Source: Spirodela intermedia
Lineage: Eukaryota > Streptophyta > Magnoliopsida > Alismatales > Araceae
Direction: 5' to 3'
NCBI GenBank assembly: GCA_902729315.2
Contig: LR746265.1
Coordinates: forward strand, 3,390,892-3,454,891
Length of the DNA stretch: 64,000 nt
The notes beneath the pieces were generated by a model. The model had not been told where the DNA came from and made no database searches. It saw only the letters and a list, made by a program, of their open reading frames with translations. Both the position numbers and the translations under genes were made by a program. Of the stretch, positions 1 through 12,248 are shown one piece after another; position 1 is the stretch's first letter; each line of letters begins with the position of its first letter.

Positions 1-15
1 ATTTGTTTTTGCTTT

Positions 16-32
16 CACGTGGCAATCACGTG
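16..32. promoter_or_regulatory. Two G-box motifs upstream of the expansin gene
   Basis: CACGTG occurs at 16-21 and again at 27-32, 11 bp apart (about one helical turn), roughly 300 bp before the expansin start codon. G-boxes bind bHLH and bZIP factors. A regulatory role here is inferred from spacing and position only. Confidence 0.4.
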
Positions 33-331
33 AGAAGAAAGGTCAAAATCACAGCGGGAGAGTGAAGAGAGAGAGAGAGAGAGAGCATGATCCTTGTCCG
101 TTGGATTGAGCATTTGCGGTGGATCCGTGCGGCTGAGATTGTCATCAACCCAGAGCCGCCCGAGAATGAGGGAGATGGTGGTAGCGGCTTCCTTTCCCAC
201 AACCCTCCACGTACAGTGCGTCGGTTCCCACTTTCAGGCCGTCTTCTTCAGGGCTCTCCACCTTCGTACATGCCGGAAGTCCGAAACAAGGGCTGAAGAA
301 CCAGATTGTGTGGCACAGGGGAAGAGGGGAG

Positions 332-1430
332 ATGCCAAGCCCAAGCCCCCGTCGTCGCCGCCGCAATGGCTTCTTCGCCGGCGGCCTCCAGCTCCTGTTC
401 CAGAAACTTGCCCTCCTGACGGTCCTGCATTCCCTGCTCCAGCTGGCCGCGGCGCACCAGACGACGTCGCGCTACCCCCAAGAGGTCCTGGGCGAGTGGA
501 AGCCCGGCCGTGCTACCTACTACTCTGCCTCAGATCCTCGAGACACCATCTGTAAGTTGGACAAAGCTCAAATCCGTTTGAATCTCCGTTCTGTCTCGTA
601 TCCGGCGATGGCGTTTCTAATGGATGAGGTGGGTTGGATCTCGCAGCTGGGGCCTGCGGGTACGGCGATCTTGGGCGGAGCGGCTATGGGCTGGGGACGT
701 TGGGCCTGAGCGAGGTTCTGTTCGAGAAGGGCCAGATCTGCGGGGCGTGCTTCGAGGTGAGGTGCGTCGAGGAGCTCCGCTACTGCATCCCGGGGACTTC
801 CATCAAGCTAACGGTGACCAACTTCTGCCCCCCCAACTACGGCCTCCCAGCCGACGCCGGCGGGCACTGCAACCCTCCCAACCACCACCTGGTGATGCCC
901 ATCGAGGCCTTCGAGAAGATCGCCATCTGGAAGGCCGGCAACATGCCCATCCAGTTCCGCCGGTCAGTGATTCCTCCTTTTTTTTCCCCCTTTCTCTTTT
1001 GCTTTTCTTTCTCCGTTTCCCTCTTTCTCGCCATGGTCGACCTCCGAATGGCCCATTTCCTTCGTTTCTCTCCCATCTGGTTGCTCATTTCAGACCCTGT
1101 TCTTCTGAATGATGATCCAGGATCAGGTGCGGCCGCCAAGGGGGGATGCGGTTCACCGTCGATGGCTACGGTGTGTTCCACTCGGTGCTGATCAGCAACG
1201 TCGCCGGCGCCGGCGACGTGACGGAGGTGAAGGTGAAGGGGTCGAGGACGGGGTGGCTGCAGATGGCGCGCAACTGGGGCCAGAACTGGCACATCAACGC
1301 GGACCTACGGGGCCAGCCGCTGTCCTTCGAGGTCACCACCAGCGACGGCGACACCGTCACCTCCTACAGCGTAGCCCCCTCGGACTGGTCCTTCGGCCAG
1401 ACATACGTGGGCAAGCAGTTCGTCGCATGA
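332..1430 (+). CDS. EXPA13: Alpha-expansin of the EXPA13 type
   Basis: Three exons: 332-551, 647-962 and 1121-1430. The product is a secreted wall-loosening protein, thought to act on cellulose-xyloglucan contacts in the apoplast without hydrolysis. The N-terminus is very basic (five Arg in a row) and is followed by a hydrophobic signal-peptide core. The GH45-like domain begins after [10 protein letters not shown], with the conserved SGACGYGDL formed across the first splice junction and the Cys-rich CGACFEV and TNFCPPNYG blocks. The C-terminal carbohydrate-binding domain carries [18 protein letters not shown] and [12 protein letters not shown]. The run [15 protein letters not shown] and the lack of the usual HFD motif (HLV here) point to the EXPA13 clade rather than typical EXPA proteins. 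The third exon was started at 1121 because this gives RRIRC, as in relatives; a start at 1127 would drop two residues. The orthology is inferred from remembered family features. Confidence 0.92.
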
Positions 1431-3018
1431 GAGACACCGACCAGCACGGCTCCACTAAAGAAGATCAACCCACAGCACCGGCGAAGCAGGTGGTGGACGG
1501 CGAGGGAGGGTGGAGGACTAGGGCCCTTGCCGGCGAAATCGGGGGCTCTATCCAGAGAACAGCTAAAGGCGAAAGCAGGTCTAGGAGATGCTGAACCTGT
1601 TATCTTGTCTTGCATTCTTCTCTGATTCACTGTTCTTAGTGTGTTGACTGGTGTGGGCTCTGAGATTGAGATCATCATCCCTTGTTGGAGCTAAACCGTA
1701 GATAACTCGGATATGAAAAATTATCGAAATTCTTGTTGACTTCTACATCCAACTTCGTCGAATGGGTCCTCTCTTTGAGCATAAGATCTTAAAGAATTCA
1801 GTGGTTTAGCCCAAACAACACCTAGAATCGAGTCACTTCCTCTGTCTGGTAAAGAATCGAGGGCCATCCACTGATCTCTCATCATCCATGCCAATTTTCG
1901 CACAAGTCTGCGGAAACCATGGTTTATACTGCAACCTAAGAGCGTCTGAGGGCACCAACCAAAGCTCCATGACAGAGGATAGACAAGTGCGTTACCTCCC
2001 TTAAGATCATTGATATTCTTTAAGAAGCTAAGGTGATTCGAAGTTCTTCCTCCAAATCCCTTCGGCTGATTCTGAAAGCGCCTGATTTGACAGCAAATGG
2101 TATCTGTGATCGGCTAGGAATCGCGAGGAAAGTAAAAGCTGCGGACAATAAAGTTCAGATGGCTTTCATCTGGAATCAAAATCTTCTTCATGGCACACAG
2201 AACCGACGATAACCAGAGTTCCTACTCGATGACCCAACATCAAGCAAGCATTCCTGGTGCACAAGAGCACCCTTTGCCATAGCTTGGGCAACACCCATCC
2301 AGACAAACTCGTATTGGATTTCTGCGCCAATCTGCAGCAGAGATATCAACGAGAATTATCCTTAGAAGGTAGCCATCACCTGCATGCACGTCGAGACTCG
2401 AGGACCCTGCCTGAACTGAAACGAAGCGAGAACTAGTCAAGTTGGATTCAGGGCTCAGATGAAATCTAGTCTCAAACCACAGACCATTCTTGATCCAGCA
2501 ATCACAGCCGGTGTAACTCCCAGCAGATGCACTGACAGGTTTCACGTAGAATTGGGTGAAGACAGGTGCTTTGGAGATGGGAGAAAATCCCCGGCAATGA
2601 AGATCCCGGTGAAGTTAGGAGGAAGAAATCAGAAACCTTTGGGAGGTGGCTTAAGCACACCAACGTGTTCGATGGGATACAACAAGATTGCATTTCCCTG
2701 CAAATGCAATCACATTTGCACGATTGAATTCCCCTGAACTTGACGTACACGAAACATAGACAGGATCAATAAAAAAGAGAACCATCGGAAGTAAAAAGCC
2801 AAGAATGTTGTCATTTCCAATCGTATTCTGGTACACCTTCTTGCGAGCGTGTCAAGGGAACCCACAGCCCTAATCAGGTATCCTAGATCAGGGAGCGAAT
2901 GAACGATACACCAGGACATCCCGGAAACCCTCCCCCATAAGATATTAACCCCAGACCACCGCCGCACGCCAGGTCCAACATCACGACAACCACGGCTACA
3001 TGGGGCCACGATCCATCC
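1431..3018. other. Intergenic spacer, no gene recognised
   Basis: No reading frame here resembles a known protein, and no tRNA or transposon ends are visible. The right part is the region downstream of the histone H4 relic, which is read leftward. Confidence 0.6.
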
Positions 3019-3222
3019 TCAGCCACCGAAACCGTACAGGGTCCTGCCCTGCCTCTTGAGAGCATACACCACATCCATAGCCGTGACCGTCTTCCGCCGC
3101 GCGTGCTCAGTGTAGGTGACAGCGTCACGGATGATATTCTCCAGGAATATCTTCAGGACGCCGCGCGTTTCCTCGTAGATGAGGCCATTGATGCGCTTTA
3201 CCCCGCCTCTGCGAGCAAGCCG
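3019..3222 (-). pseudogene. 5'-truncated histone H4 pseudogene
   Basis: Read leftward, this encodes the last 67 residues of histone H4 and a TGA stop. Recognisable blocks are [48 protein letters not shown] and the C-terminus [12 protein letters not shown]. Plant H4 genes are normally intronless and encode about 103 residues. Just upstream (around 3223-3235) the sequence still resembles KPAIR but out of frame, and beyond that no H4 N-terminal tail (GRGKGGKGLGKGG) can be found on this strand. The copy therefore lacks the N-terminal third, including all tail acetylation sites. The remaining frame is intact and almost canonical, so the truncation looks fairly recent. Confidence 0.88.
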
Positions 3223-3669
3223 GCCATTCGATGGCCCGGTTCAGAGTAGCATCATCCTTTACCCTAGGATTCCCAATCAACGGCAGTGATTTCTATGCAG
3301 CCTGAGACAAGGATCGATGACGTGGCATCGCGTCCGTTAAGCCCGTTAACATTCGCATTGCCTGCAGGCGACTATACGGCCATTTTTAGTATTAAATATT
3401 GTTAAAAAAATTAAATATCCGTCAAGCCCGTTAATCTCCAGCTATGGAGAGACGAGGACCGTTGGATCAAATTGTGGGAGACGTAGTACACGCCTTAGAT
3501 CGAAAGAGGAGATCGACTGGCGTGCACGCTCTTTAGTGGGGGTTGTTCGAGAGTCTTCTTCTTTCCCCCCCTCCGCCATCGCTAGGTGGAGGGAGATCTG
3601 CCTTCGTTCAGCAGAGATCGCGGCGAGGTGCGCGAAGCATCGGGATCACGATTCTGCGTGCCTTGCCCG
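3223..3669. other. Spacer and 5' leader region of ATG5
   Basis: No gene seen. The right half is GC-rich with pyrimidine runs, as expected for a plant 5' leader. GTTAAGCCCGTTAA-like words occur twice (about 3337-3350 and 3424-3435), without a clear element structure. Confidence 0.5.
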
Positions 3670-6600
3670 ATGGAGATATGCTCAGAGGAGGCCGTGAAGT
3701 ACGTTTGGGAGGGGGCCATCCCCCTCCAGATTCACCTCCATGAATCTGAAGTCACCACACTTCCCCCTCCGGCCCCTGTTTTGGTAATTTCTCGGCAATG
3801 TGTTTCCTCTTCCCCGCCAGTTGGTGGGGCAGTGCTTGTGTGGCGCTGTTGTTGTTTGCTTCTGTCCCGTTCATGTAGATCGGCTGTACTTCTGAACCTC
3901 CTGTTTACACGTTTTGGTGGGTTGTGGTCATGCGTGCCGTGAGGACGATGTGAGTTGCTAGGGACTAAAATTTGATCGTGGAACTCAGTCAACGGATGTG
4001 AAATTCACTCAAGTCGGATGGAACCACAATCCTTGGGGCGCTATTTTGTTGTATCCCAGATTGATGTCATATTTTTTCCCCCGGTTTCGTGGCTACAAGC
4101 AGAGCATGAACATCAATGAGTCTTGTAGCGTAAGGGAAACGTGGACTAATAGAAACAGATAACCATCAATACCGGTGATTTGTGATGCTTTCGGTCAATT
4201 TTGAGCATTTGAATGTTCAAGGACACTTGTTAAGATGTGGGTCTTGAATGTTCGGATTTGAGCACGTGTCATCTTTGACTGTACATGCTTTTGGTAGGAA
4301 AGAATCACGGTGATTAACCTATTATTTCCTCTGATGACGGATATAATACTTACCGATATCAATTGTATATATTTACTAGTAGCACGACATAGTTAAGGAT
4401 TTCTGTTTCGAGATTGTGTTCCTAGTCATTGTTACTTCATAATTGATAGAAAAGAGCATCCCCCTATATCAGACGCTCATGTTCCCTCTTCATCCATAGA
4501 ATACATTACTCGTGCCTGAGTTTAAGCTTGTATCCGCTGGAAAAACTGATATCGCGATATTTGCAAGTTTCTAGGAATTACAAGTTGAGCATGTTTACCT
4601 TTTTGTTTCAACGAAGTAAATCATGATGCGCAACGTCCAAATTCAAATAAATAATCAAACATTATGCACAGTGTCTGCTTCTCTACCCTAATTCTTGGTG
4701 ATCAACTTAAAAACAGTGGGCTTTGATTTGAATGAATTTTAAGGAGTGCCAATTCAACCACGGGTGCAATTTTGGAAAAGGTAGTTTGCTATTTGCAGCT
4801 TGCATTCATGTACCGGTGTAATAACTTCTGGGAATTTTATGATTTCTCTGCCATTAATTTTCTTTTATCTATTGTTCGTTTCAGGTATTAGGGTATCGTA
4901 TTGGGTACCTTCCCTTACTAATCCCTCAGATAAAGCCCCATTTTGACAGCACATTGCCCCCTGGAGTGGACACTGTGTGGTTTGATTACAAAGGAGTGCC
5001 GCTCAAATGGTAAGTGATAATACTGATGGGTTCATTTGTATTTTATTTTTCAGTAATAGCCTGGTGCAAAGTTGATGAAGAGAATCACTCAATTTAGTGT
5101 TAGACTGTATACTATCAATGAAAACTTGACACTGCTGAAGGTCAATGAGCACATTTGGTTTGTTTGACTATCAAATCATCCCGTGTGAAGTACAATTGTA
5201 TGAATACTGTTTTCTGGTGTCAAGAAAATGTTGATTGCAGAAAAGTGCCCTTCCCTTAATAAGTAAAATGCACAGGTCTAGTTGTCCAATAGTCAACTTT
5301 GATTATATATTTCTCTAAAGACGTTATACAGTACATGACTTTAACTATTATCCGACACAGATCAACTAAACTTCACATTAGTGCAGATAGTCGAGATCAG
5401 ACATACCAACAGCCATGCATGTTGAATGCACAGTGTGACCTTAAAAGCTTCTTGAATTTGATTTGTTAAAATATCTGTACTTAGAGGAGGAAGACGGCAT
5501 TGAAGCTTCCCATCTCATTTATGTACATATGGTAGTTCAGTGACGTAGCAGGTTTAGTTTTAAGGCTAGGTGATCTCAAATAGTTTCAAGGTTCATTTTT
5601 CTCATTTAGCTTGTTACTGATGTAACAAGCTAGTTCAAGTGGCCTGTTACTAGAGGAAATGAATTCATGCTGATCCTCACTGTCTGTCTTGCGACATGGT
5701 AAGTTCAGATGAGTGGTTTGGAGGAAGAAGAGGGAATGCATTGGCTGTAGAGACAGAAAAGTTAGGAATGGATGATGTAAATTTCTGATTCTGTTTCCAT
5801 GTTTGACCATCTCCAGGAAAAGTTTGGGCCCAAAAACAGAATGGCTTTATTGCTGAACGAGAGGATATTATAATTGGCAACATTAATTCAGCTTTAGATT
5901 GCTATTTCACTATCAGTATGGATATGCCATTGTCACCCTTCGAAGTTTATTACCATCTAAATTTAAAGTTAGTTTTTGGCGCGACAGGAAGCATTCCTCG
6001 ATGACTTGTGAGTTGATTGAATTGTAGGAAAAATGTTCCAACTTTTGGGATCTCTGATCCAACGCATTGTTTGATGAAGGAATTTCTAATACGCATTTGT
6101 TGAGATATGTGATGTCAATATCTATTGTTCCGTATTGATGACATAGATTTTGGATTATGTTGACAAAGTGAAATGCCTTCCATTGTTAGCATATTTTGCA
6201 TGTGATAAAAGACACTTGTGCAAAGTTCATTTTTGTCTGTTATGCTCTTTATATCATAGTGCGTTAGATTCGAGTCATGGTATTGTGAGATTTCTCAGCA
6301 TGCTCTCATTGGGAGGCTAAGACTTGAAAAACAGATGTGGTACAATCGTTTTTGTTAGCTCATGACTTGGTTGATTATTTTCCTCTTATTATGTTTAAGG
6401 TATTTTGTCTTATCTTGAAACATTCCTGCACTTTGCAAAATATTTCAGATCGTTTTTTTTTATGTGAGGCTTAATTTCTTTTACATAGAAGAATAACTCC
6501 GATGAAGTCTCGTCACTTTAATCAGGTACATACCAACAGGAGTTCTCTTTGATCTTCTATGTCCGGAGCCAGAAAGACCATGGAACTTGACGGTATGACT

Positions 6601-9600
6601 TGGTTTTCCGCTGAGAAGCTTCTGTTCGATGTTTATGAGTTCTTAAAAATGCTGAAGCACCTTTTATAGATTTAAAAACTATAAAACCACTCACATGCTC
6701 CTTTAACGTATATCCTAATCATCTTAAGATTAAAGATGCAATGTTTTGCATTTTTTTCTTTGGTAGTCTTGTGTCTTTTTCGATCTTTCTGCCATTTTCT
6801 GTAGCCGTTTTCTCCTTATAATAATATTTTAAAGCTTTCTTTAGTTTCTCGTGTTGCTGCGTTCAGATACCAATATTCTGTTATGCACTGTATGAGACCT
6901 TAAGCTTAACAATGAGTTATATACATACCCTACAGGTGCATTTTAGGGGTTACCCTGGAGAACTCCTGACTCCATGTGATGGTGAAGAAGCTGTAAAGTG
7001 GAGCTTCATCAATTCCTTGAAAGAGGTTTGCAGACAAGATAATGACTCAGTATTTCATGTTATTGATTTATTTTATGTTGACTATGCCTGGAAATTTGTG
7101 CGACGGTTAAGCTCACTTCAAGATATTCAGGCATGCCTACTAATTTTAAAGAAAATATTTGAAACTACCGCATATTTGCCATTGCTGTGCAGTTGGAAGG
7201 GATTGCTGAAACGAGGATGTCAAAGTCCTTTCTCCTGATGTAGCTGAACGTGAAAATATTTTAAATAATATAAGGGACCTCTACAGATGTCATGTCTCAA
7301 GTAGCCGAGGAAATGTGCCCATCTCATTGCACTTAGTTATTTTTTAACAGTTCGGAGTCATCATGGCATTCAGCTATTTTTCACCACTTCTTAGGTTTCA
7401 AACAAAGATCCAAATGTATTGTTCTCTATCGTCTTCTATTTCATTGCCATTGCTGAAACCCCAGTAATCTGAATTCATCTAGGCATACAGTAAGCAGTTA
7501 TATCTGCTCAATTAGATACAGCATGTCATATCATTGTATTTAAATTTGTTGTCATGCCACTTAAAAACGAGTTATCCAGGTTCTCGCCGGGAATATTCAT
7601 CTCTCGAAAGCTGTTCCCAGGTTTGCATTAATCAGTTTGGACATACGATTTATAATTATGCAGGGATGTTGGTGCATCTGGATCTAATTGTCCGATAAGG
7701 ATTGGATGAAACAAAAATACAAAGAAGGGAGGCTTTTGAAATAAGCCTCATTTGTTTTCATCGTAGATGTTAGAATATGTGCCATGTCCTCTTTTAGCGT
7801 AGCATCAATGCGTTATTTAGGTCATTTATGTATAAATAAGGATGATCTACTAAGTCATTCCTGACTGCTCCCTGTTAATCGTTTTTCAGAGTTCCTATTC
7901 TCAACAGTTCAAGATATTATTCTAGATGGGTAATTTTAAATCAAGTTATTTTTCGTGCTAATCAGAGTCTGTTTTGTAACTAGGCAGCATATATAATAAA
8001 TGGAAACTGCAAGAGCATCATGAACATGTCTCAAGCTGATCAGTATGAGCTATGGCAGTCCGTGTTGAATGGTATTTTTTTTTTTTGTTACATTTATTTA
8101 TTTACCTTGCAGACATCTACTCTCCTTTTTTTCGGCATGGTAATTATACTGTTATCAAATAATTTCACGCTTCACAGATGCATATACATGAGTGATGTCA
8201 TTTGTTGCTCAACTTTACGCAAAATTTGAACAATTGCGTTTTCCCATGTTCTATTATTTGGGTGTTTCATCTTTTTATGCCAGTTTATTACTCAAAGCAA
8301 CATTGCCCAACTTGGATGTAAATGTGAACTTAGAACCCTTTAAGAAAGAGTCAGATTAGGCCATATCAGTTCGATTCTATAATTATAATGGTCTTCAAGC
8401 TTTTTTAGGGTGTCTTTTGCTTGATTCTGCAGACAGTGGAACTGTGTCAGATGAAAAGATACTAGCTGAGGAAAAAGAGGAAACTTGCTACTGAACCATC
8501 TGTGTTTTTAGTTTCGTCTCCTTCATCCTTTATTTTCTTCCTCTTCCTCTTCCACCACCTCCCACTGCTGCATCGGCGACCTGGGAAATTGGGGTCAAGG
8601 CCTCTGGATTGCAAGAATGATATTTCATTTTTTATCAAGGTTATGGTTGAACACGGTTTATATTCTGGTCTCTTTAATGAAGATATCCTGCATTTATTCA
8701 TTTTAACTATATTATTCGCTTTCAGAATTTTCCTTTTTAAAATATTTCCTATTTTATTCTTTTGGGGGACCTATTAAAAAATTATTTTTGATCCAATCCG
8801 GAGGAGGATAGAAAAGAAACCTATGATGCCACTCATAAAATTCCCTTTAACTCTTTCATTATTCATTTTAGAGGTCTAACTATTACATTCACAAATCTTG
8901 GCCTTTTTAATGATCTCTCTCTTCCAATGCCTGTTAAAGATGATCCCTTATTTCACTTATGATGATCAGTACAAAACAAATGGTCTCAGCAATGAGCATC
9001 TAGAGCCGCAGTAAAAGGGTTTTTCTTGCCAGATTAGCCTTGGTTTGAAAAGTTGACCTTTCCTCTGAAATGAGATAATGGTGGGACAAGTTTTTTCGGA
9101 TCAGATGGCGATCTTTCCTGCTCATGGTTAGGTAGGCTACGACGATTTCTTATTTAGAATCTGGAGCTAGCCGTGGGTAGCTAAGTTATGTCACATTCTA
9201 CTCGAAGTCATCTGGCTTATAGCATGCACTATTCACTGATAGTCCCCTGAACTTCACCTGTCTTGTCTAGTGTTTAACCAAGGTGTTTTTCTGATCCACC
9301 TTTATTCAGTTAAAATGATCGCTTGAGACGGGTTGAAAACTAACCCCACCTTGACAGCTGCAGGAGTTACCATAAGAAGGGAAAAGGAATAAAGAAAAGC
9401 ATGATTTTTGGATCCAGGAAAGCTTTATCGGTTCTGCATCCCCGTATTCCAACTCCCCGTTGGAATGTTCTTGGCACAATATCGTTTGATCGCCGGACAA
9501 TAATTTGGTCCGATCAATTTAGGGTTGTCATAGGGGTCAGTCTCATCGGGGTGTGACTGTTGTCCCTAACATTGCCCGCATATGTAGAAAAAGAGGGAGC

Positions 9601-11301
9601 AGTGAAGGATGCCACTTGACTTTGGCACAAGAGTGCTATGGCATTGCCCTCCATCACTTTGCCGCCCATGTGCTACCTAGATATAGGTGGCAATAGGCAT
9701 TGTTTGACGATGATGAAGCAATATTGAAACGCCACCTGGCGTGACACAATCTTTTGACTGTTGGTACTTCGCTTGTATTTTTTCAGTTAACCTCATTGAA
9801 TTTCTATGACGAAGTATTGCTGACTTGGATTCTCTACCAGGTACCTTGGAAAACTACTCCAGAGTTGTGCCCAGGCTCAAGCTTGGTGTACTGAGGGAAG
9901 ACTGTAAAATGAGAAGTATTTCGCGATCTCAACAAGTTACTGGTGAAACTAATGACTCCTTGCCAAATCAAACTGGTATTTTCCTTGCTCCAAAAGAGAT
10001 TTCTAAATTCTATATCACAAAAAATATATTTATTTATTTCCTCCAATCATTTAATAGGAAAAATAACCACAAATAACAGTCTTTAGGATTTGACTTGGTG
10101 AGTGGAGCATTTTCTTTTTATCCGTACGTTCCTTTCTCCAACATCATCTTCTGCCCTAAACATGGATCTGTGAAATATTTTCCCGCTCAAGCATGATGAC
10201 TTATATTTTAATGAGATAATGATTACCTCATAGATGGATCCCATAAGCAACTTATATATTTCTGTACATTATGAAGTTCAGGAAAACCATCATGTGTTGA
10301 CCCATTCCCAATCTATAAATGGTTGGATGGACAGGTGGTCCTAGTGTGCTGTTTCTTCAGAAACGAGAGACAACTGGCTCTCTGGGTTGGATATGAGTCA
10401 CTTACCTCAACCTTTCTGACTGTGGGTAGATCCAACTCAGTTGAGCCCCACATCCACTGCTGTGCCTCCGCAGTTACCTGTCGCCCATTGAACGAAAATC
10501 ATCCCCAGTCCTTCTGGATTGTTCTTTTCATGCTGGTTCTGAGAGACATTTCAGCAAGTTCTAACGTTAGTTTCCTAAATAAAGTTGTGATCAGGTAGAA
10601 TTCCTGTGCGGTTATACATCCGGAATGTCGAAGATATTGACGATCTGGAGGGCATTGGTGCACTAGATAGTTGGGAGAAGATCTCATACATAAATCGGCC
10701 AGTCGAGAATCACGATGAAGGTATCGAAAACCACACTTTCATATCTATTACAATGCCTCAGTTATGTTTTCAGAAGCGTCTCCCGTAGATCGCCGATGAT
10801 CAACCGTGGGTCTGAACAACATTTCTTGTTCTTTTAATCTCACATGATTCATGATGATTTGCCCTTTCTCCCCCATCGGAATGCGTTTCCTTCTCTTCTT
10901 CCGATCAGTCTGCAGCGAGATTGTGCTTAATTGGCTGATTTATCGACATATTTTCAGGTGGGCTGTTCACTTTACGAAGGGCGATGGAATCTCTCCTGCC
11001 AGAATTGTTCGGGCCATCATCACCCTCACCGGGGGAATCAAAGACGAAAGACGAAGCTGGTGGCGAGGACGGAGATTCTGAGACGGCGGGTGGCGCGCAG
11101 GATGCCGCTGCGGGAGAGCCACCGGAGGCAGCGCAGCAAGAAACTCATACTGCGCAGATGGCGAGGATTAGGCTCATCCGCGTTCAAGGAATCGTACCCG
11201 GTTGGGACACCCCCTTCGCTTGGGTCGTGAACAACCTAAGCCACCCCGACTTCTTTCTCCACGTCTGCGTCCTCGTCTCAGCCTCGCAGGGCTCTCACTG
11301 A
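3670..11301 (+). CDS. ATG5: Autophagy protein 5 (ATG5)
   Basis: Eight exons: 3670-3783, 4885-5009, 6526-6592, 6936-7025, 7984-8071, 9841-9975, 10595-10720 and 10958-11301. They join to 362 codons plus stop. ATG5 is the acceptor of the ubiquitin-like ATG12. With ATG16 the conjugate acts as the E3 that lipidates ATG8 on forming autophagosomes. The UblA domain opens with YVWEGAIPLQIHLHESEVTT and continues through IGYLPLL and LPPGVDTVWFDYKG. Lys131 in SFINSLKEAAYI is the expected ATG12-conjugation site (equivalent of yeast Lys149). UblB starts at about residue 207 (GRIPVRLYIRNV), includes SWEKISYINRP, and ends with PFAWVVNNLSHPDFFLHVCV. Exon 6 splices to 10595 in matching phase 1, which gives the family junction before RIPVRLY. 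A 45-residue acidic, Ala/Gly-rich insert (about 267-313) is unusual. The start at 3670 has the normal family spacing to KYVWEGAIP. Confidence 0.95.
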
Positions 11302-12155
11302 ATGATATATACACGCTCCCTCTTCCCCCGCAAATTGTAAAGAACCCACCTCTTTCATGAAATCAATTTATTCTTATCTTCTCTCTCTCTCTCTCACACA
11401 CACACACACGCTATGTCTATTAATCTATCTACGGTGGGGATCCTCCTTGTCCGGCCCCTTTGTTCTTGCCCGTTTCGGGAACCTTTCCTTGGACCCATGC
11501 AGACGGCCCTAACCCGACCAGGAAGGAAGAGAGCGTGGGAGCAGAGTGGGGAAACGATAGGAGGCAGTCGCAAACCGACGTCTTGGAACTGACCCCTGGC
11601 TCTTCCTCCACCCTTCGACTCATGGCCGATAATGGCGTTTCGGAGTCTCTGCGGACGGACCGACAGCAGGTGGGAGTTTGGCGGCAGACCGTGCGGCGTA
11701 GGCCCGCTTTTGCCGGCGTGCGTGCGCACTACGCCCACCTATGCCCACGCTCGCGCGCGGCGGCTGCGGCACTCCTTTTGCCCTGCCGGCCTCGGCATCA
11801 CGCCACGCGTGCCCTGCCCTTTCTCCCACTGCAACTTCCTGCCTTCGTATCTTCCACTGACGAGAGAGAGAGAGAGAGAGATGACGTCGATATTATATCA
11901 GATCTGCGATGGGAAGTATTTTTGATTGAAGACGAATAGGGAACACTTACAACTACCCATATTTTTGTTCACGCCAGCATGGCCTTCGGAGTTGGGTAGA
12001 GCACCCGAGGGATCGTACGGCACTCCCATCTAAGTTTGGTATTCGTCCTGTCGGATCATGGACTGATTGCCTGTGGGCGACAACCCCATCTCCAACCGAG
12101 GTAAGAAAAATCGCCCCCAATTCAGAGCCGTCCAAATATCCTTTAAACTGTGTCT

Positions 12156-12248
<93 letters not shown>

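Noticed and set aside
10281-10590. Extra ATG5 exon in the sixth intron
   Set aside because: An open stretch exists, but exon 6 joins 10595 in the right phase and gives the family junction without it; nothing in it resembles ATG5.
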